Both the position numbers and the translations under genes were made by a program. DNA of 64,000 nucleotides from assembly GCA_937968015.1 (NCBI GenBank), contig CALBSO010000121.1, positions 18,470 through 82,469 on the forward strand. Reading direction: 5' to 3'. Below the pieces are notes generated by a model. It worked only from the letters and a program-made list of their open reading frames with translations, did not search any database and was not told the origin of the DNA. Position 1 is the stretch's first letter, and every line of letters starts with the position of its first letter. This stretch comes from an uncultured Thermomicrobia bacterium. GTDB lineage: Bacteria > Chloroflexota > Chloroflexia > Thermomicrobiales > JALYUS01. Below, in pieces: positions 36,093 to 45,500 of the stretch.

Positions 36093-36919
36093 GCACGATC
36101 ACCCTCACGCCGGGCCATGCGCCCGCCGCGACACAGAACCGCACGCAGATGATGACGACCGCGTTCCTCAATCTCTTGTGGCGCGATCTCTGGGTGACGC
36201 TGCGCGAGTGGCCCGCCTTCCTCGCGCAGACCTTCATGCAGCCGCTCTTCTTCCTCTTCATCTTCGGCAAGGTGCTACCGAAGATCGGCGCGGCGCAGGG
36301 CGGCTACAGCATCCTTTTGCTCCCCGGCATCATCGGCCTGACGACGATGCTCACGGCGATGCAGGCCGTCTCGCTCCCCCTGACACTGGAGTTCGGCTTC
36401 ACGAAGGAGATCGAGGATCGCCTGCTCTCGCCGCTCCCCGTCTGGATGGTGGCGATCCAGAAGATCGTCTTCGCCGCCATTCGCGGCCTTGTCGCGGGCG
36501 CAATGATCTTTCCGTTGGGCCGTCTGATCCTCGGCAGTGGCTTCACGGTCAGCACCGGGCATCTCGGCCTGCTTGCGGTCGTCGCGCTGCTCGGCGCGCT
36601 CGGTGGCGCAGCCCTCGGCCTGACGCTCGGTACGTTCGTGCAGCCAAGCCAGATCGGCCTGATGTTCTCGCTCATCCTCACGCCGCTCCTCTTCACCGGC
36701 TGTGTCTACTATCCGTGGGCGGGCCTGAAGTCGCTGCGCTGGTTCCAGATTGTCACCTGCTTCAGCCCCTTGACCTACGCGAGTGAAGGTTTCCGCTCCT
36801 CCCTCGTCCCGCAATCGCCGCATATGGCGACCGCGTACATCCTGCTCGGTCAAGTCGCTTTCCTGATCTTCTTCACCATCCTCGGCGTCCGTGGCTTTCT
36901 CCGCAAGGCCATTGACTAA
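36089..36919 (+). CDS. ABC-2 type permease (DrrB-like)
   Basis: 276 residues, six predicted membrane segments (LFFLFIFGKVLP, LLLPGIIGLTTMLTAMQAV, LLAVVALLGALGGAALGLTL, LMFSLILTPLLFTGCVYYP and a final VAFLIFFTILGV). ABC-2 signature region TPLLFTGCVYYPWAGLKSL. The start is TTG at 36089, overlapping the ATPase stop (TTGA), with GGAAAGGGG upstream. It pairs with the ATPase to form the exporter. Confidence 0.9.
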   Translation: MSTITLTPGHAPAATQNRTQMMTTAFLNLLWRDLWVTLREWPAFLAQTFMQPLFFLFIFGKVLPKIGAAQGGYSILLLPGIIGLTTMLTAMQAVSLPLTLEFGFTKEIEDRLLSPLPVWMVAIQKIVFAAIRGLVAGAMIFPLGRLILGSGFTVSTGHLGLLAVVALLGALGGAALGLTLGTFVQPSQIGLMFSLILTPLLFTGCVYYPWAGLKSLRWFQIVTCFSPLTYASEGFRSSLVPQSPHMATAYILLGQVAFLIFFTILGVRGFLRKAID

Positions 36920-37022
36920 CGGGGATTGAACGACAGAGGAACGGAGGACACCGAAGGAAATAGAGGATGGGAATCCTTTCTCCGCTCTCCCTTTGCTTCT
37001 GTGTCCTCTGCGTCCTCTGCGC
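36918..37022. repeat. Dispersed CACAGAG-type repeat, copy 2, with imperfect inverted arms
   Basis: It starts ACGGGGATTGAAC like copy 1. The arm at about 36931-36957 (purine-rich, GAGGACACCGAAG) is complemented imperfectly by 36996-37022 (CTTCTGTGTCCTCTGC). The whole 105-nt unit could fold as a hairpin. Non-coding, between the ABC permease and the sugar kinase. Confidence 0.6.
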
Positions 37023-37082
37023 TATGATTCCCCGCGTACGAAGGCTTCACGGAATGCTGGGTGATGTGGAGGAGGCATGGGC

Positions 37083-38174
37083 ATGCAGGGCGAGCGGGCT
37101 GAGTTGGGCGAGATGGGCGACGAGGCCGAGGAAGCGCCGAAGACGCGGGAGGCGCCGCTCCTGCCGGGCGCGGAGGGGCGGCGGTACGACCTGATCTGTG
37201 TCGGGGAGGCGATGCTGCGTTTCACGCCGCCGAACGGTCTGCGGATCGAGCAGACGCTCTCGCTCGATCTCGCCGTCGGCGGCGCGGAACTGAATGTCGC
37301 GGTCGCGATGAGCAGGATCGGCGGGCAGACGGCATGGCTCTCGAAACTGCCTGATACCTCGCTCGGCCACATCATCGGCAATCAGGCGCGCATCCATGGC
37401 GTGGACACGAGCCACATCATCTGGACGGACGCCGCCGATTCTCGCCTCGGTCTCTTCTTCCTCGAATCGGGCGCGGCGCCCCGTGCGGGCGAGATTGTCT
37501 ACGACCGGGGGAATTCCGCCGCCTCGACGATGGGCCCGGATGATTGGGACTGGCCCACCCTGCTCCGCCAGACGCGCGTCTTCCATATCACCGGCATCAC
37601 GCCCGCGCTCTCCGCCAGTTGCCGCGCGATGACCTTCGCGGCGGTCGCGGCGGCGAGGGAAGCGGGCTGCGCCGTCTCGTGCGATCTCAACTACCGCTCG
37701 AAACTCTGGACGCCTGAGGAAGCCGCCGCCTGCCTGCGCGAACTGCTGCCGCAGGTGGACATCATCCTCACCGGCAGCAGCGACCTGAAGATCATCTTCG
37801 GCGCGACGGGCAAGCCCACCGAACTGGCGCAGTGGCTCCGGTCGGAGTTCGGCGTGCCGGTGGCGAGCGTCGGTAAGCGACGCGGCAACGCGGCGAGCGG
37901 TATGCAAGCCCGCCGAAGCGTCGTGGCGACGGATCGCGGCGTCTTCATCAGCCCCGGCACGGAGTTCCAGCCGCTCGACCCAATCGGTGCGGGCGATGCC
38001 TACGGCGCGGGCTTCCTCTATGGCCTCCTCACCACCGACGACGAAGAGCAGGCCGTCATTTATGGCGACGCGATGGCCGCTCTCAAGCACACCGTCCCTG
38101 GCGATTTCTGTGTCGTCTCCCGCGCCGAACTCGATGCCGTCCTCTCCGGCCAGGGGATGCGTCTACGCCGGTAA
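37083..38174 (+). CDS. PfkB-family carbohydrate kinase (KDG kinase-like)
   Basis: About 363 residues. ATG 37083 is preferred over 37077 because GGAGG (37071-37075) sits 7 nt before it rather than 1. The PfkB fold begins at about residue 36 (YDLICVGEAMLRFTP), with GGAELNVAVAMSRIG and the ATP/anion-hole motif DPIGAGDAYGAGFLYG containing the catalytic Asp. Closest in pattern to 2-keto-3-deoxygluconate kinases. The N-terminal 35 residues are charged and unstructured. No sugar-degradation partner is adjacent. Confidence 0.85.
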   Translation: MQGERAELGEMGDEAEEAPKTREAPLLPGAEGRRYDLICVGEAMLRFTPPNGLRIEQTLSLDLAVGGAELNVAVAMSRIGGQTAWLSKLPDTSLGHIIGNQARIHGVDTSHIIWTDAADSRLGLFFLESGAAPRAGEIVYDRGNSAASTMGPDDWDWPTLLRQTRVFHITGITPALSASCRAMTFAAVAAAREAGCAVSCDLNYRSKLWTPEEAAACLRELLPQVDIILTGSSDLKIIFGATGKPTELAQWLRSEFGVPVASVGKRRGNAASGMQARRSVVATDRGVFISPGTEFQPLDPIGAGDAYGAGFLYGLLTTDDEEQAVIYGDAMAALKHTVPGDFCVVSRAELDAVLSGQGMRLRR

Positions 38175-38283
38175 CGGGATGCACCGGAACCTGAGCGGGA
38201 GCAGCCGTTGCTAGACGATGCGAGCACCAACAATCCGAGACAAGACGACGAGCGGGTGAGCCAGAATCTGATGGCGCGATGCG

Positions 38284-38697
38284 TTACAGCGGTTCGCGGC
38301 CCATGTAGCCGCCGTCCAGTTCGTGCCAGGCGACGATGGCCGGCTCATCCATCCGCCAGCAGAGATAGACGACGCGACCGTCCCGCTCGCTGGGGAAGTC
38401 CACGAGGCCGATGGCAAGGTCCTTCACCTCGACACCGAGCGCGTGGATGGCGGCGATCTCGGCGTTGAGATCGTGGACGAGGGTGTGGAGTTCCTTTTCC
38501 AGTTCCTGCGCCCGCGCGGCGTGACCATTCGCGCGGGCCTGCTGGCGGAGCGCGTTGAATTCCTGTTGCACCCCGTCGAGCCGCCGCTTCATCGCCGCAA
38601 GGTGTTGAAGGCGCGGACGCAGCGCGGGCAGAAGCGCGGTCGCTTCCTCATGGGTAAAGAGGCGAGAAAAGTGCGGCCGCTCCGGTCGCTCCGCCAT
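38284..38697 (-). CDS. DUF2203 family protein
   Basis: 137 residues from ATG 38697, which has AGGAGGAG upstream. It shows the family features: FTHEEATALLPALRPRLQ, a long helical middle, then GVEVKDLAIGLVDFPSERDG and CWRMDEPAIVAWHELDGGY. Members are small cytoplasmic proteins of unknown function, common in Chloroflexota and Actinobacteria. Confidence 0.88.
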   Translation of the reverse strand: MAERPERPHFSRLFTHEEATALLPALRPRLQHLAAMKRRLDGVQQEFNALRQQARANGHAARAQELEKELHTLVHDLNAEIAAIHALGVEVKDLAIGLVDFPSERDGRVVYLCWRMDEPAIVAWHELDGGYMGREPL

Positions 38698-38798
38698 GAC
38701 GCTCCTCCTGAACGTCGAGAGCGTAGCACCGACCCATTCCGGAGGCAAACAGGCGGGCAGGCATTGCGATGATACCTGCCCACTCTCACTCGTTACTC

Positions 38799-39245
38799 TC
38801 AGGAGTTCGGATCCTTCCCCTCGGCGAGTTTCTTCAACCGCTCGAGGTCGGACGAGAGGCGGTGCGTCGGATCGGCGATCACCTTCGAGACGATCTCACC
38901 GACCTTGCCACCGGGCGGGTCCGTGTAGCCGAGCGAGACGGTCGCCTCGGTCTTGTTCGGGCCGATCGGTTTGAGGGTGACGCGGCCCTCGTTCTCAATA
39001 TTGCCGGAGCCTTCGACGGATTTCCAGGCGATGGTGCTATTCGGCACCTGCTCTGTGGTGATTGCATCCCACTCCAGCGATTTGCCCAGGGGGCCATCCA
39101 TCTTCCAGTGCGTCTTGTTCGGCCCGATCGTGCTTACTTCCTCGATGTTCTCCATAAAGCGCGGGAACATCTGCGGGTTCGTCCAGATCGCGTACAACCG
39201 CTCAACAGGAGCGTTAATCTCAATCGTCTTCTCTACCGTCGCCAT
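38799..39245 (-). CDS. SRPBCC (START-like) family protein
   Basis: 148 residues from ATG 39245; an ATG seven codons upstream lies within the AAAGGAG site. The sequence fits the cyclase/dehydrase branch: VEKTIEINAPVERLYAIW, FPRFMENIEEV, IAWKSVEGSGNIENEGRV, TDPPGGKVGEIVSKV. The fold binds hydrophobic ligands. The gene is divergent from the MFS exporter. Specific role unknown. Confidence 0.85.
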   Translation of the reverse strand: MATVEKTIEINAPVERLYAIWTNPQMFPRFMENIEEVSTIGPNKTHWKMDGPLGKSLEWDAITTEQVPNSTIAWKSVEGSGNIENEGRVTLKPIGPNKTEATVSLGYTDPPGGKVGEIVSKVIADPTHRLSSDLERLKKLAEGKDPNS

Positions 39246-39377
39246 CGCCTTGCGGCTCCTTTCCACGATGTACTGTCACAACACGGCCCGTTCTTTTTTG
39301 ACGTGCCGATACGCAAGCAAGATAGGCAAGAAGGGTGCCACCTTGCCGCTTTCCGTCAGCAGATCGCCCGCTTGACG

Positions 39378-40688
39378 ATGGATGCTACACTCGTCCTCTA
39401 CCACCGCGCGTCGTCGCCAGGAAGGGTAGCAATCACGGTGCTCCAAACGATCCGTCAGCGTCGCGCCGTATCGGGCGCATCCTCATTCGGCGCGTTGCAA
39501 TCGCGGGCCTTCGCGCTCTTCTGGCCGGCGATCACCTTCTCGCTCACCGGCGGATGGATGCGCGTGCTCGTGCAGGGCTATTTCGTCTACGATCGCACGC
39601 GCGACCCCTTCCAGACCGCGCTCGTGCAGTTCTTTCAGGGGCTGCCGGTGTTGCTGCTTTCGCCACTGGCGGGCATCGCGGCGGACCGGTTCGACCGCCG
39701 GAAGTTGCTCGCGGTCATCCAGGTCGCCAACGCGGTACCGGCGTTCGGCGTCGCCGTACTCAGCGCGCTCGGCCATCTCGAAGTCTGGCATGTCTACGTG
39801 ATGGCGACCTGCATCGGCGCGTCATCGGCGTTCGACTGGCCCGCCCGCCTCTCACTCGTACCGAACCTCGTGCCACGCGCGCAGTTGCAGTCCGCCGTCG
39901 CCCTCAATTCCGCCTCATTCAACTTCAGCCGCATCATCGGCCCGGCGATTGGTGGCCTGCTGATCGGCCCGCTCGGCGTGACGGGCTGCCTCTTCGTCGC
40001 GGCCTTCTGCTACGTCCCGTTCATTCTTACATTGCTCACCGTGCTCCTGCGTATGGATCTCGCGCAACCGGCGACCGGGCGCGACCATCACCCGTTCACG
40101 ACGCTACGCGAGGGATATGCGTACATCTGGTCCCACAAGGCGCTGCGCGCGCTGCTTTCCATTGACCTCATCCCCGTGATGCTCGGCATGACCTACTTCG
40201 GCCTGCTGCCCGCTCTGGCGCGCGGCGTGCTGAACCGGGGGAGCGGCGGCCTCGGGGCCTTACAGGCGAGCGCCGGGCTTGGCGCGCTCATCGGCGTGCT
40301 GATCGTCGCGGCGCTGACAGGCGTGCGCGGCCGAGGGAAGATCGTGCTCGGCGGAATGACCGGGTTCGGCCTCGCGCTCCTCTGCTTCGGCCTCTCGCAC
40401 AACTTCTATCTCTCCTGCACAATCCTGCTCGTCCAAGGCATGCTCGCCGACCTCTACGGCTCGATGAACGACACGCTCGTCCAGACGGTGACCGAGGACG
40501 CGTTTCGCGGGCGGGTGATGGCCGTCTATAGCATGATCTGGGGCCTGACACCAATCGGTAACCTCGAAGGGGGCGCCTTGGCGCACTTCTTCGGCGTGCG
40601 CGCCGCGCTGGCGACAAACGGCTTCCTCGTCATCTGCTTCGGCCTACTCCTCTGGCGTCTCCTCGGCCACATCCGCCGCCTTGAGTAG
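39378..40688 (+). CDS. MFS transporter (EntS/enterobactin-exporter type)
   Basis: 436 residues from ATG 39378; GTG 39438 with AGGAAGGG upstream is an alternative that removes 20 residues. Twelve hydrophobic segments are visible, starting LQSRAFALFWPAITFSLTGG, with the MFS loop signature AGIAADRFDRRKLL and later DLYGSMNDTLVQTV and FRGRVMAVYSM. This branch exports siderophores or drugs. No siderophore genes are nearby, so the substrate is open. Confidence 0.88.
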   Translation: MDATLVLYHRASSPGRVAITVLQTIRQRRAVSGASSFGALQSRAFALFWPAITFSLTGGWMRVLVQGYFVYDRTRDPFQTALVQFFQGLPVLLLSPLAGIAADRFDRRKLLAVIQVANAVPAFGVAVLSALGHLEVWHVYVMATCIGASSAFDWPARLSLVPNLVPRAQLQSAVALNSASFNFSRIIGPAIGGLLIGPLGVTGCLFVAAFCYVPFILTLLTVLLRMDLAQPATGRDHHPFTTLREGYAYIWSHKALRALLSIDLIPVMLGMTYFGLLPALARGVLNRGSGGLGALQASAGLGALIGVLIVAALTGVRGRGKIVLGGMTGFGLALLCFGLSHNFYLSCTILLVQGMLADLYGSMNDTLVQTVTEDAFRGRVMAVYSMIWGLTPIGNLEGGALAHFFGVRAALATNGFLVICFGLLLWRLLGHIRRLE

Positions 40689-40702
40689 AGACTAAGCGTT
40701 TT

Positions 40703-41773
40703 CTATGCGTGGCCCCAGACGCGCTCGGCGACGCGGACGACAAGTTGCAGTTTCTTGCGCTGGGCGTCCACGGTGATCGTATTGCCCTCCATTGTCGAGG
40801 CAAAGCCGCACTGGGTGGAGAGGGCGAGCCGCTCGATGGGAACAAACTTTGATGCGTCCTCGATGCGGCGCATCAGGTCGTCTTCGTCCTCCAACTCAGA
40901 TCGCTTCGTCGTCACAAGGCCGAGGACGACGGCCGTGGGCGACGGGACAAAGCGCAGCGCGGAGAAATCGCCGGAGCGGTAATCATCGTATTCGAGCAAA
41001 TAGCGGTCAAACTTCAGCGCGCCGAAGAGCGCTTCGGCGTAGGCATCGTACGGCTGCGTGCCGGTGAACATGCTGCGGTAGTTGCCTCGGCAGATGTGGA
41101 TCGCCGTCACGACCCCTTCGACGCCCTCGAATACCCGGTTGTCGAGCGCGACCATCTCGCGCATCGCGTCATCCAGATGTGCGAGCATCTGGCGCGGCGC
41201 GGTCTCGTGCATCATCGCGAAATGGGGCGCGTCAATCTGGAGATAGGCGGCCCCAGCGGCGGCGAGTGCCTTCGCATCCTCGTTCTCGAGGGCGATCAGG
41301 TCATCCATGTATTCGTCTTTGCTGGCATATGCCTGGTCGGAGCGGCCCTCGACCCAGTAGCGGCGCATCATCGAGGGGCTCGGCATCGTCACCTTGATCG
41401 GGCAGGCGGTGTGCTGCCGCGTGAAGGCATATTCGACATCCACCTGGCTCGCCTTGCGCGTCAGTTTGGCGACGGGCGTCGGCGTGCCGAAATGCAGTTC
41501 GTTCCCCTCCCCGTCGCGATGGAACCGTTCGTAGCCATAGGGATCGTATCCATTGGCGACGGCGACGACGGTCGAGAAGAAGAGCTCGCGCCGAAACTCG
41601 CCGTCCGTGACGACCGGCATCCCGGCCTCTTCCTGCATCTTCAGCACATCAATGATCGCGCGGTCCTCCAGCTCCCTCAGTTCTTCCGGCGACGCCTTGC
41701 GCTGGTGGGCATCCAGCAGATACTGCGGGCGCAGGAAACTGCCCAGATTATCGGCGTTGAATTGGTCCGCCAT
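40703..41773 (-). CDS. MetE-like (cobalamin-independent methionine synthase C-domain) protein
   Basis: 356 residues, equivalent to the C-terminal catalytic barrel of MetE without the N-terminal domain. Zinc ligands appear conserved: His and Cys in AIHICRGNYRS, a Glu in YLLEYDDY and Cys in LSTQCGFAS. VVTDGEFRRELFF and VLGLVTTKRSELED also match. Such short forms transfer methyl groups to homocysteine or other thiols, and some have different substrates. A GTGAGGAC site precedes the ATG. Monocistronic. Confidence 0.85.
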   Translation of the reverse strand: MADQFNADNLGSFLRPQYLLDAHQRKASPEELRELEDRAIIDVLKMQEEAGMPVVTDGEFRRELFFSTVVAVANGYDPYGYERFHRDGEGNELHFGTPTPVAKLTRKASQVDVEYAFTRQHTACPIKVTMPSPSMMRRYWVEGRSDQAYASKDEYMDDLIALENEDAKALAAAGAAYLQIDAPHFAMMHETAPRQMLAHLDDAMREMVALDNRVFEGVEGVVTAIHICRGNYRSMFTGTQPYDAYAEALFGALKFDRYLLEYDDYRSGDFSALRFVPSPTAVVLGLVTTKRSELEDEDDLMRRIEDASKFVPIERLALSTQCGFASTMEGNTITVDAQRKKLQLVVRVAERVWGHA

Positions 41774-41823
41774 CGTGATTCGTCCTCACCGTACGGATGC
41801 GTCACTCCGATTATTCCCATGCC

Positions 41824-41852
41824 AGTATACGGCCCGATAGGTGATTGATGAA
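41824..41852 (-). promoter_or_regulatory. Candidate promoter of the MetE-like gene
   Basis: On the minus strand TTCATC (41852-41847), 17-nt spacer, TATACT (41829-41824). The -10 is strong, the -35 weak. It lies 50 nt upstream of the ATG. Confidence 0.4.
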
Positions 41853-41937
41853 TCGCCTCGACGGCTGTGTACAACGTGTTGTGGGATGATCTGTTCATAC
41901 CGGCTTCCGTCAGTACGGAGAGCCGCGCTCCCACACG

Positions 41938-42354
41938 CTATGACGTGACTGCCGCCAGCAGTTGCGCGATGCCGTCGCCCTTGATCAGAAATGCGTCCGC
42001 GCCGGAGCGGAGGGCGGCGGCGCGGTATTCTCGGTACATCGTAAGGAGGATAATGCGGATGTCGGGGGTGCGCTGCTTGATCTGACGGGTCGCTTCCAGG
42101 CCGTCCATCTTCGGCATCTGCACGTCCATCACCACGAGATCCGGGTGGAGCGCGTTCACGAGGTTTACCGCTTCTTCACCATTGATCGCTTCACCAATCA
42201 CTGTGATATTCGGTCGCAGTTCGAAAAGTTCTCGGAGCCCTTCCCGGCTCGCACGGTCATCATCAACGATTAAGACATTCATTTCCGAAAACTCGCATGG
42301 ACAACTGGCTTCATCATCTTCTGCTGACTTGGTAATCTTCCCATTGCTCGACAT
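41938..42354 (-). CDS. Stand-alone response-regulator receiver protein
   Basis: 138 residues: a 24-residue acidic N-terminal tail, then a complete receiver domain (NVLIVDDDRASREG, phospho-acceptor Asp in LVVMDVQMPKMDG, Thr in LLTMYREY, Lys in AFLIKGDG). There is no output domain, so it acts by protein interaction or as a phosphate sink. The start at 42354 has GGAG 10 nt upstream; ATG 42282 is an alternative. It is divergent from the GAF histidine kinase, a likely partner. Confidence 0.88.
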   Translation of the reverse strand: MSSNGKITKSAEDDEASCPCEFSEMNVLIVDDDRASREGLRELFELRPNITVIGEAINGEEAVNLVNALHPDLVVMDVQMPKMDGLEATRQIKQRTPDIRIILLTMYREYRAAALRSGADAFLIKGDGIAQLLAAVTS

Positions 42355-42502
42355 CTTTCATCATCTCCACTCGCACGACCAATGCACGCCGCTGCCCACA
42401 AAGATACGCCTACGCAATCCGCTTGCCACCTATCACATGGACAGTTTCACCGAGGCGGAAATGCGGCTTCACCTGTCCTTTCGTACAGGTCGCCTGCCAC
42501 GG

Positions 42503-42508
42503 TATAAT
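42503..42508 (+). promoter_or_regulatory. Consensus -10 box for the GAF histidine kinase
   Basis: A perfect TATAAT with only a weak -35 (TTCGTA, 42480-42485). A start near 42515 would exclude the ATG at 42513 and favour the GTG at 42531. Confidence 0.55.
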
Positions 42509-42530
42509 CGGGATGGGAGGAGATAGAGAC

Positions 42531-45500
42531 GTGGACTATCAACCGACAGCCGTGACACGGCCAGCGCGTGCCACCCGTACCATGCCGCTCGGCGGGCAAA
42601 CCGCGCTCGTGGAAAGTTTCTCGGCGATTGCCGAAGCGCTCACCAGCAGCGGCGATCTCGCGACGGTCCTGCAGTGCATCGCGGAGGAGTCGTTGCACCT
42701 CCTCCATGCCACCTCCGCGCGTGTGCGCATGCCCGACGCGGCCGGTACGCATCTCCTGCTTGCCGCGCTCGCGGATGACGAAGAGGCGGATATTCACCTG
42801 CCGCCACCGGACCCGGCCAGTTATCTCCGGACGGACTCCATTGCCGGCAAGGCATTCCGAACGAACCAAATCTACGTGGCGCGGGGCGCACCACGGCGAG
42901 GCGTGCCGGAAGAGCAGTATGCCCTGCATTGCACCGTTCCCCTAACGACACGGAATCGGACGCTCGGCGTCCTGACGATCTGGCGCACGACCGACCAGCC
43001 CTTCACCGCGGACGAGGTCGCGGTCGTCCGTCTTTTCGGCAACGCGGCGGCGCTCGCCATTGAGCAGGTGCGGCTCCTGACGGAGGAGCGGGATCGCACG
43101 CGGCGGATGGAGACGCTCACCGAAGTGGCGCGGATTATCAGCGCCGCGACGGAACGCGACGCCCTCTATGAGGCGGTCTACGCGCAGTGCGTCCGGCTCT
43201 TCGGCGTCGAGCATTTCTACATTGCCCGCACGACGCCGGATGGCCAGTTGATCCCGGTGCTCTGGTATTCCTATGCGCATCGGCTGCGCGAGCAGGAGGG
43301 GATGCCCCTCCCGCCGCGCCTCGGCCAGTGCGTCATCGAGGATAACAAGCCAATCAATACGGCGGACGCGGGCGCGGAATACCTGCGGCGCGGCCTTACC
43401 TCCCCGCAAGGCGACCAGTGGGGCGAGCGAGTCCACACCTATCATATGCCCTGGATGGGCGTGCCAATCCGCGAGGGCGACCAGGCATCCGGCGTCATCG
43501 CCACGAATGGCCGCCCGACACCGTACACGGACGAGGAGTGTACGGTGCTGCTCGCTATCGCCGACCAGGTCGGCGTGGCGATGCGGAATATTGATCTGCT
43601 CGATGAACAGCGCGCCCGCGCCGCACGGATGGAGACGCTGACCGAAGTTGCCCGCGCGATCAGCGCGGCGACGGACCTTTCCACCCTTTACGAGGCCGTA
43701 CACGAGCAGTGCGGCCGCCTCTTCAGTGTCGAGAGTTTCTATATCGCCCATGTGCGCGAGACGACGGGCGAGGTAATACCGGACCTCTGGTATACCGGTG
43801 GCAAGCGGCGGCCCGAAATGGAGGGCGAACCGCTCGAAGGCAGTCTGAGCGCCATCGTCGCTGAAACGCGCCAGCCGCTCATCACGGATGATTACATCGC
43901 CGAATGCAAGCGGCATGGCATCCCGATGGACTACCCGACCGACCCCAATGATGTGGGCGATACCTGGATGGGCGTGCCGCTCATGGCGGGGCATACATTG
44001 CTCGGAGTGATGGTCGTCAACGGCAAGCGGGAGCCATACAGCGACGACGAGCAGGAAGCATTCATGGCAATCGCCAACCAGGTGACCGTCGCGCTGACGA
44101 ACGCGCGCCTCCTGCAAGAGAAAGAGGCGCGCGCGACGCGGATGGCGGCGCTCGCCGATGTCTCGCGCGCGATCAGCGCAGTGACAGACCCGGATGAACT
44201 GTACGATGTCGTCTATCGCGAGTGCGGCCGCCTGTTACCAATGGCGAACTCGCGCATCTGCCGCATCGTCCCCGAAACTGGCGCGGTGATCGCGGAATCG
44301 TATTTCCGTAATGGCGTGCGGATGCGAGGGCTGGAGGGCAACGTCTTGCACGGGGGCCTTAGCCCGGTGATTCGCGATACCGGGCAACCACTGATGACGA
44401 ACGATTACGCGGCGGAATTGGTGCGGCGAGGCATGGCGCTGCCAGACATGCCGCTGCCGCCGCCGAACTCCTCATGGCTCGGCGTGCCGGTCATCCAGGG
44501 CGATGAGGTCTACGGGATCATCTCGCTCAACACGACCGCACGGCGATTGACGACCGAGGACCGCGACACGCTGCTCGCCATCGCCAACCAGGTCGGTATC
44601 GCGATGGCGAACGCCCGCCTGATCACCCGCGAGCGCGCGCGCGCGGCGCGCATGGCGACGCTGACGGAGATCGCGCGATTCATCAGCGCGACGACCGACC
44701 GCGAGACGCTCTACGACGCGGTCTACGCGCAATGCGCGCGCCTGTTCGCCGTCGAGAGCCTGCGTATTACCCGCGTCAACGCAGTGACGGGCGAGCAAAT
44801 CCCGGAGTTCTGGTACATTGACGGTGTCCGCCGCTTCGACCGAGAAGGCATCCCTCTCCACTATGGCCTGAGTTTCATCGTCGCTGAGACCCGCCAACCG
44901 TTTCGCACGGATGATTACTACGCGGAGCGCGTTTCGCGCGGTATCCCGGTCTCGAAACCCCTGAACAGTGGTACGTCGTTCGAGGCGAAAGCATGGCTCG
45001 GCGCGCCGCTGCTCGCGGGTGATACGCTGCTCGGCGTGATCGCCATCTATGGCAAATTGAGCGCCTATACCACCGATGAGAAGGAAGCGTTCGTCGCCAT
45101 CGTCAACCAGGTCAGCGTCGCCCTACAGAATATCGAATTGATCGAGCGCGAGCGGACGCGCGCCGAGCGACTGGCGATCCTCAACGACATCTCGCGGACG
45201 ATTAGCGCCGTACTCGATCTTGAACCACTCCTTGGGGCGATTGCGCGCGAGTGCATGCGCCTCGTAGATCTGCAATTCCCTCTGATCGGCTATCGCGCCG
45301 CCACCGGTGGCTGGATCACTGCCACGGGCGTATCGGGAGTTATCGGTCACCATGATGAGAGGACAGGCATCGGCCCCCTCGCTACGGTCGTCATCGGGAA
45401 CCGAACGCCGCTCTTCGTCGCCGATTACCACGCGGCGTGCCACGAGCGCGGTCTCGTACCCGCCGTGCTGCCGGCTCTGGATCTTCCGCTGGGATGGATC

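Noticed and set aside
39298..39326. TTGACG plus GATAGG as a promoter for the MFS gene
   Set aside because: The -10 matches the consensus at only three positions.
43107..45200. Regularly spaced repeats considered as a CRISPR-like array
   Set aside because: The unit is about 520 bp and encodes GAF domains; there are no short direct repeats with unique spacers.
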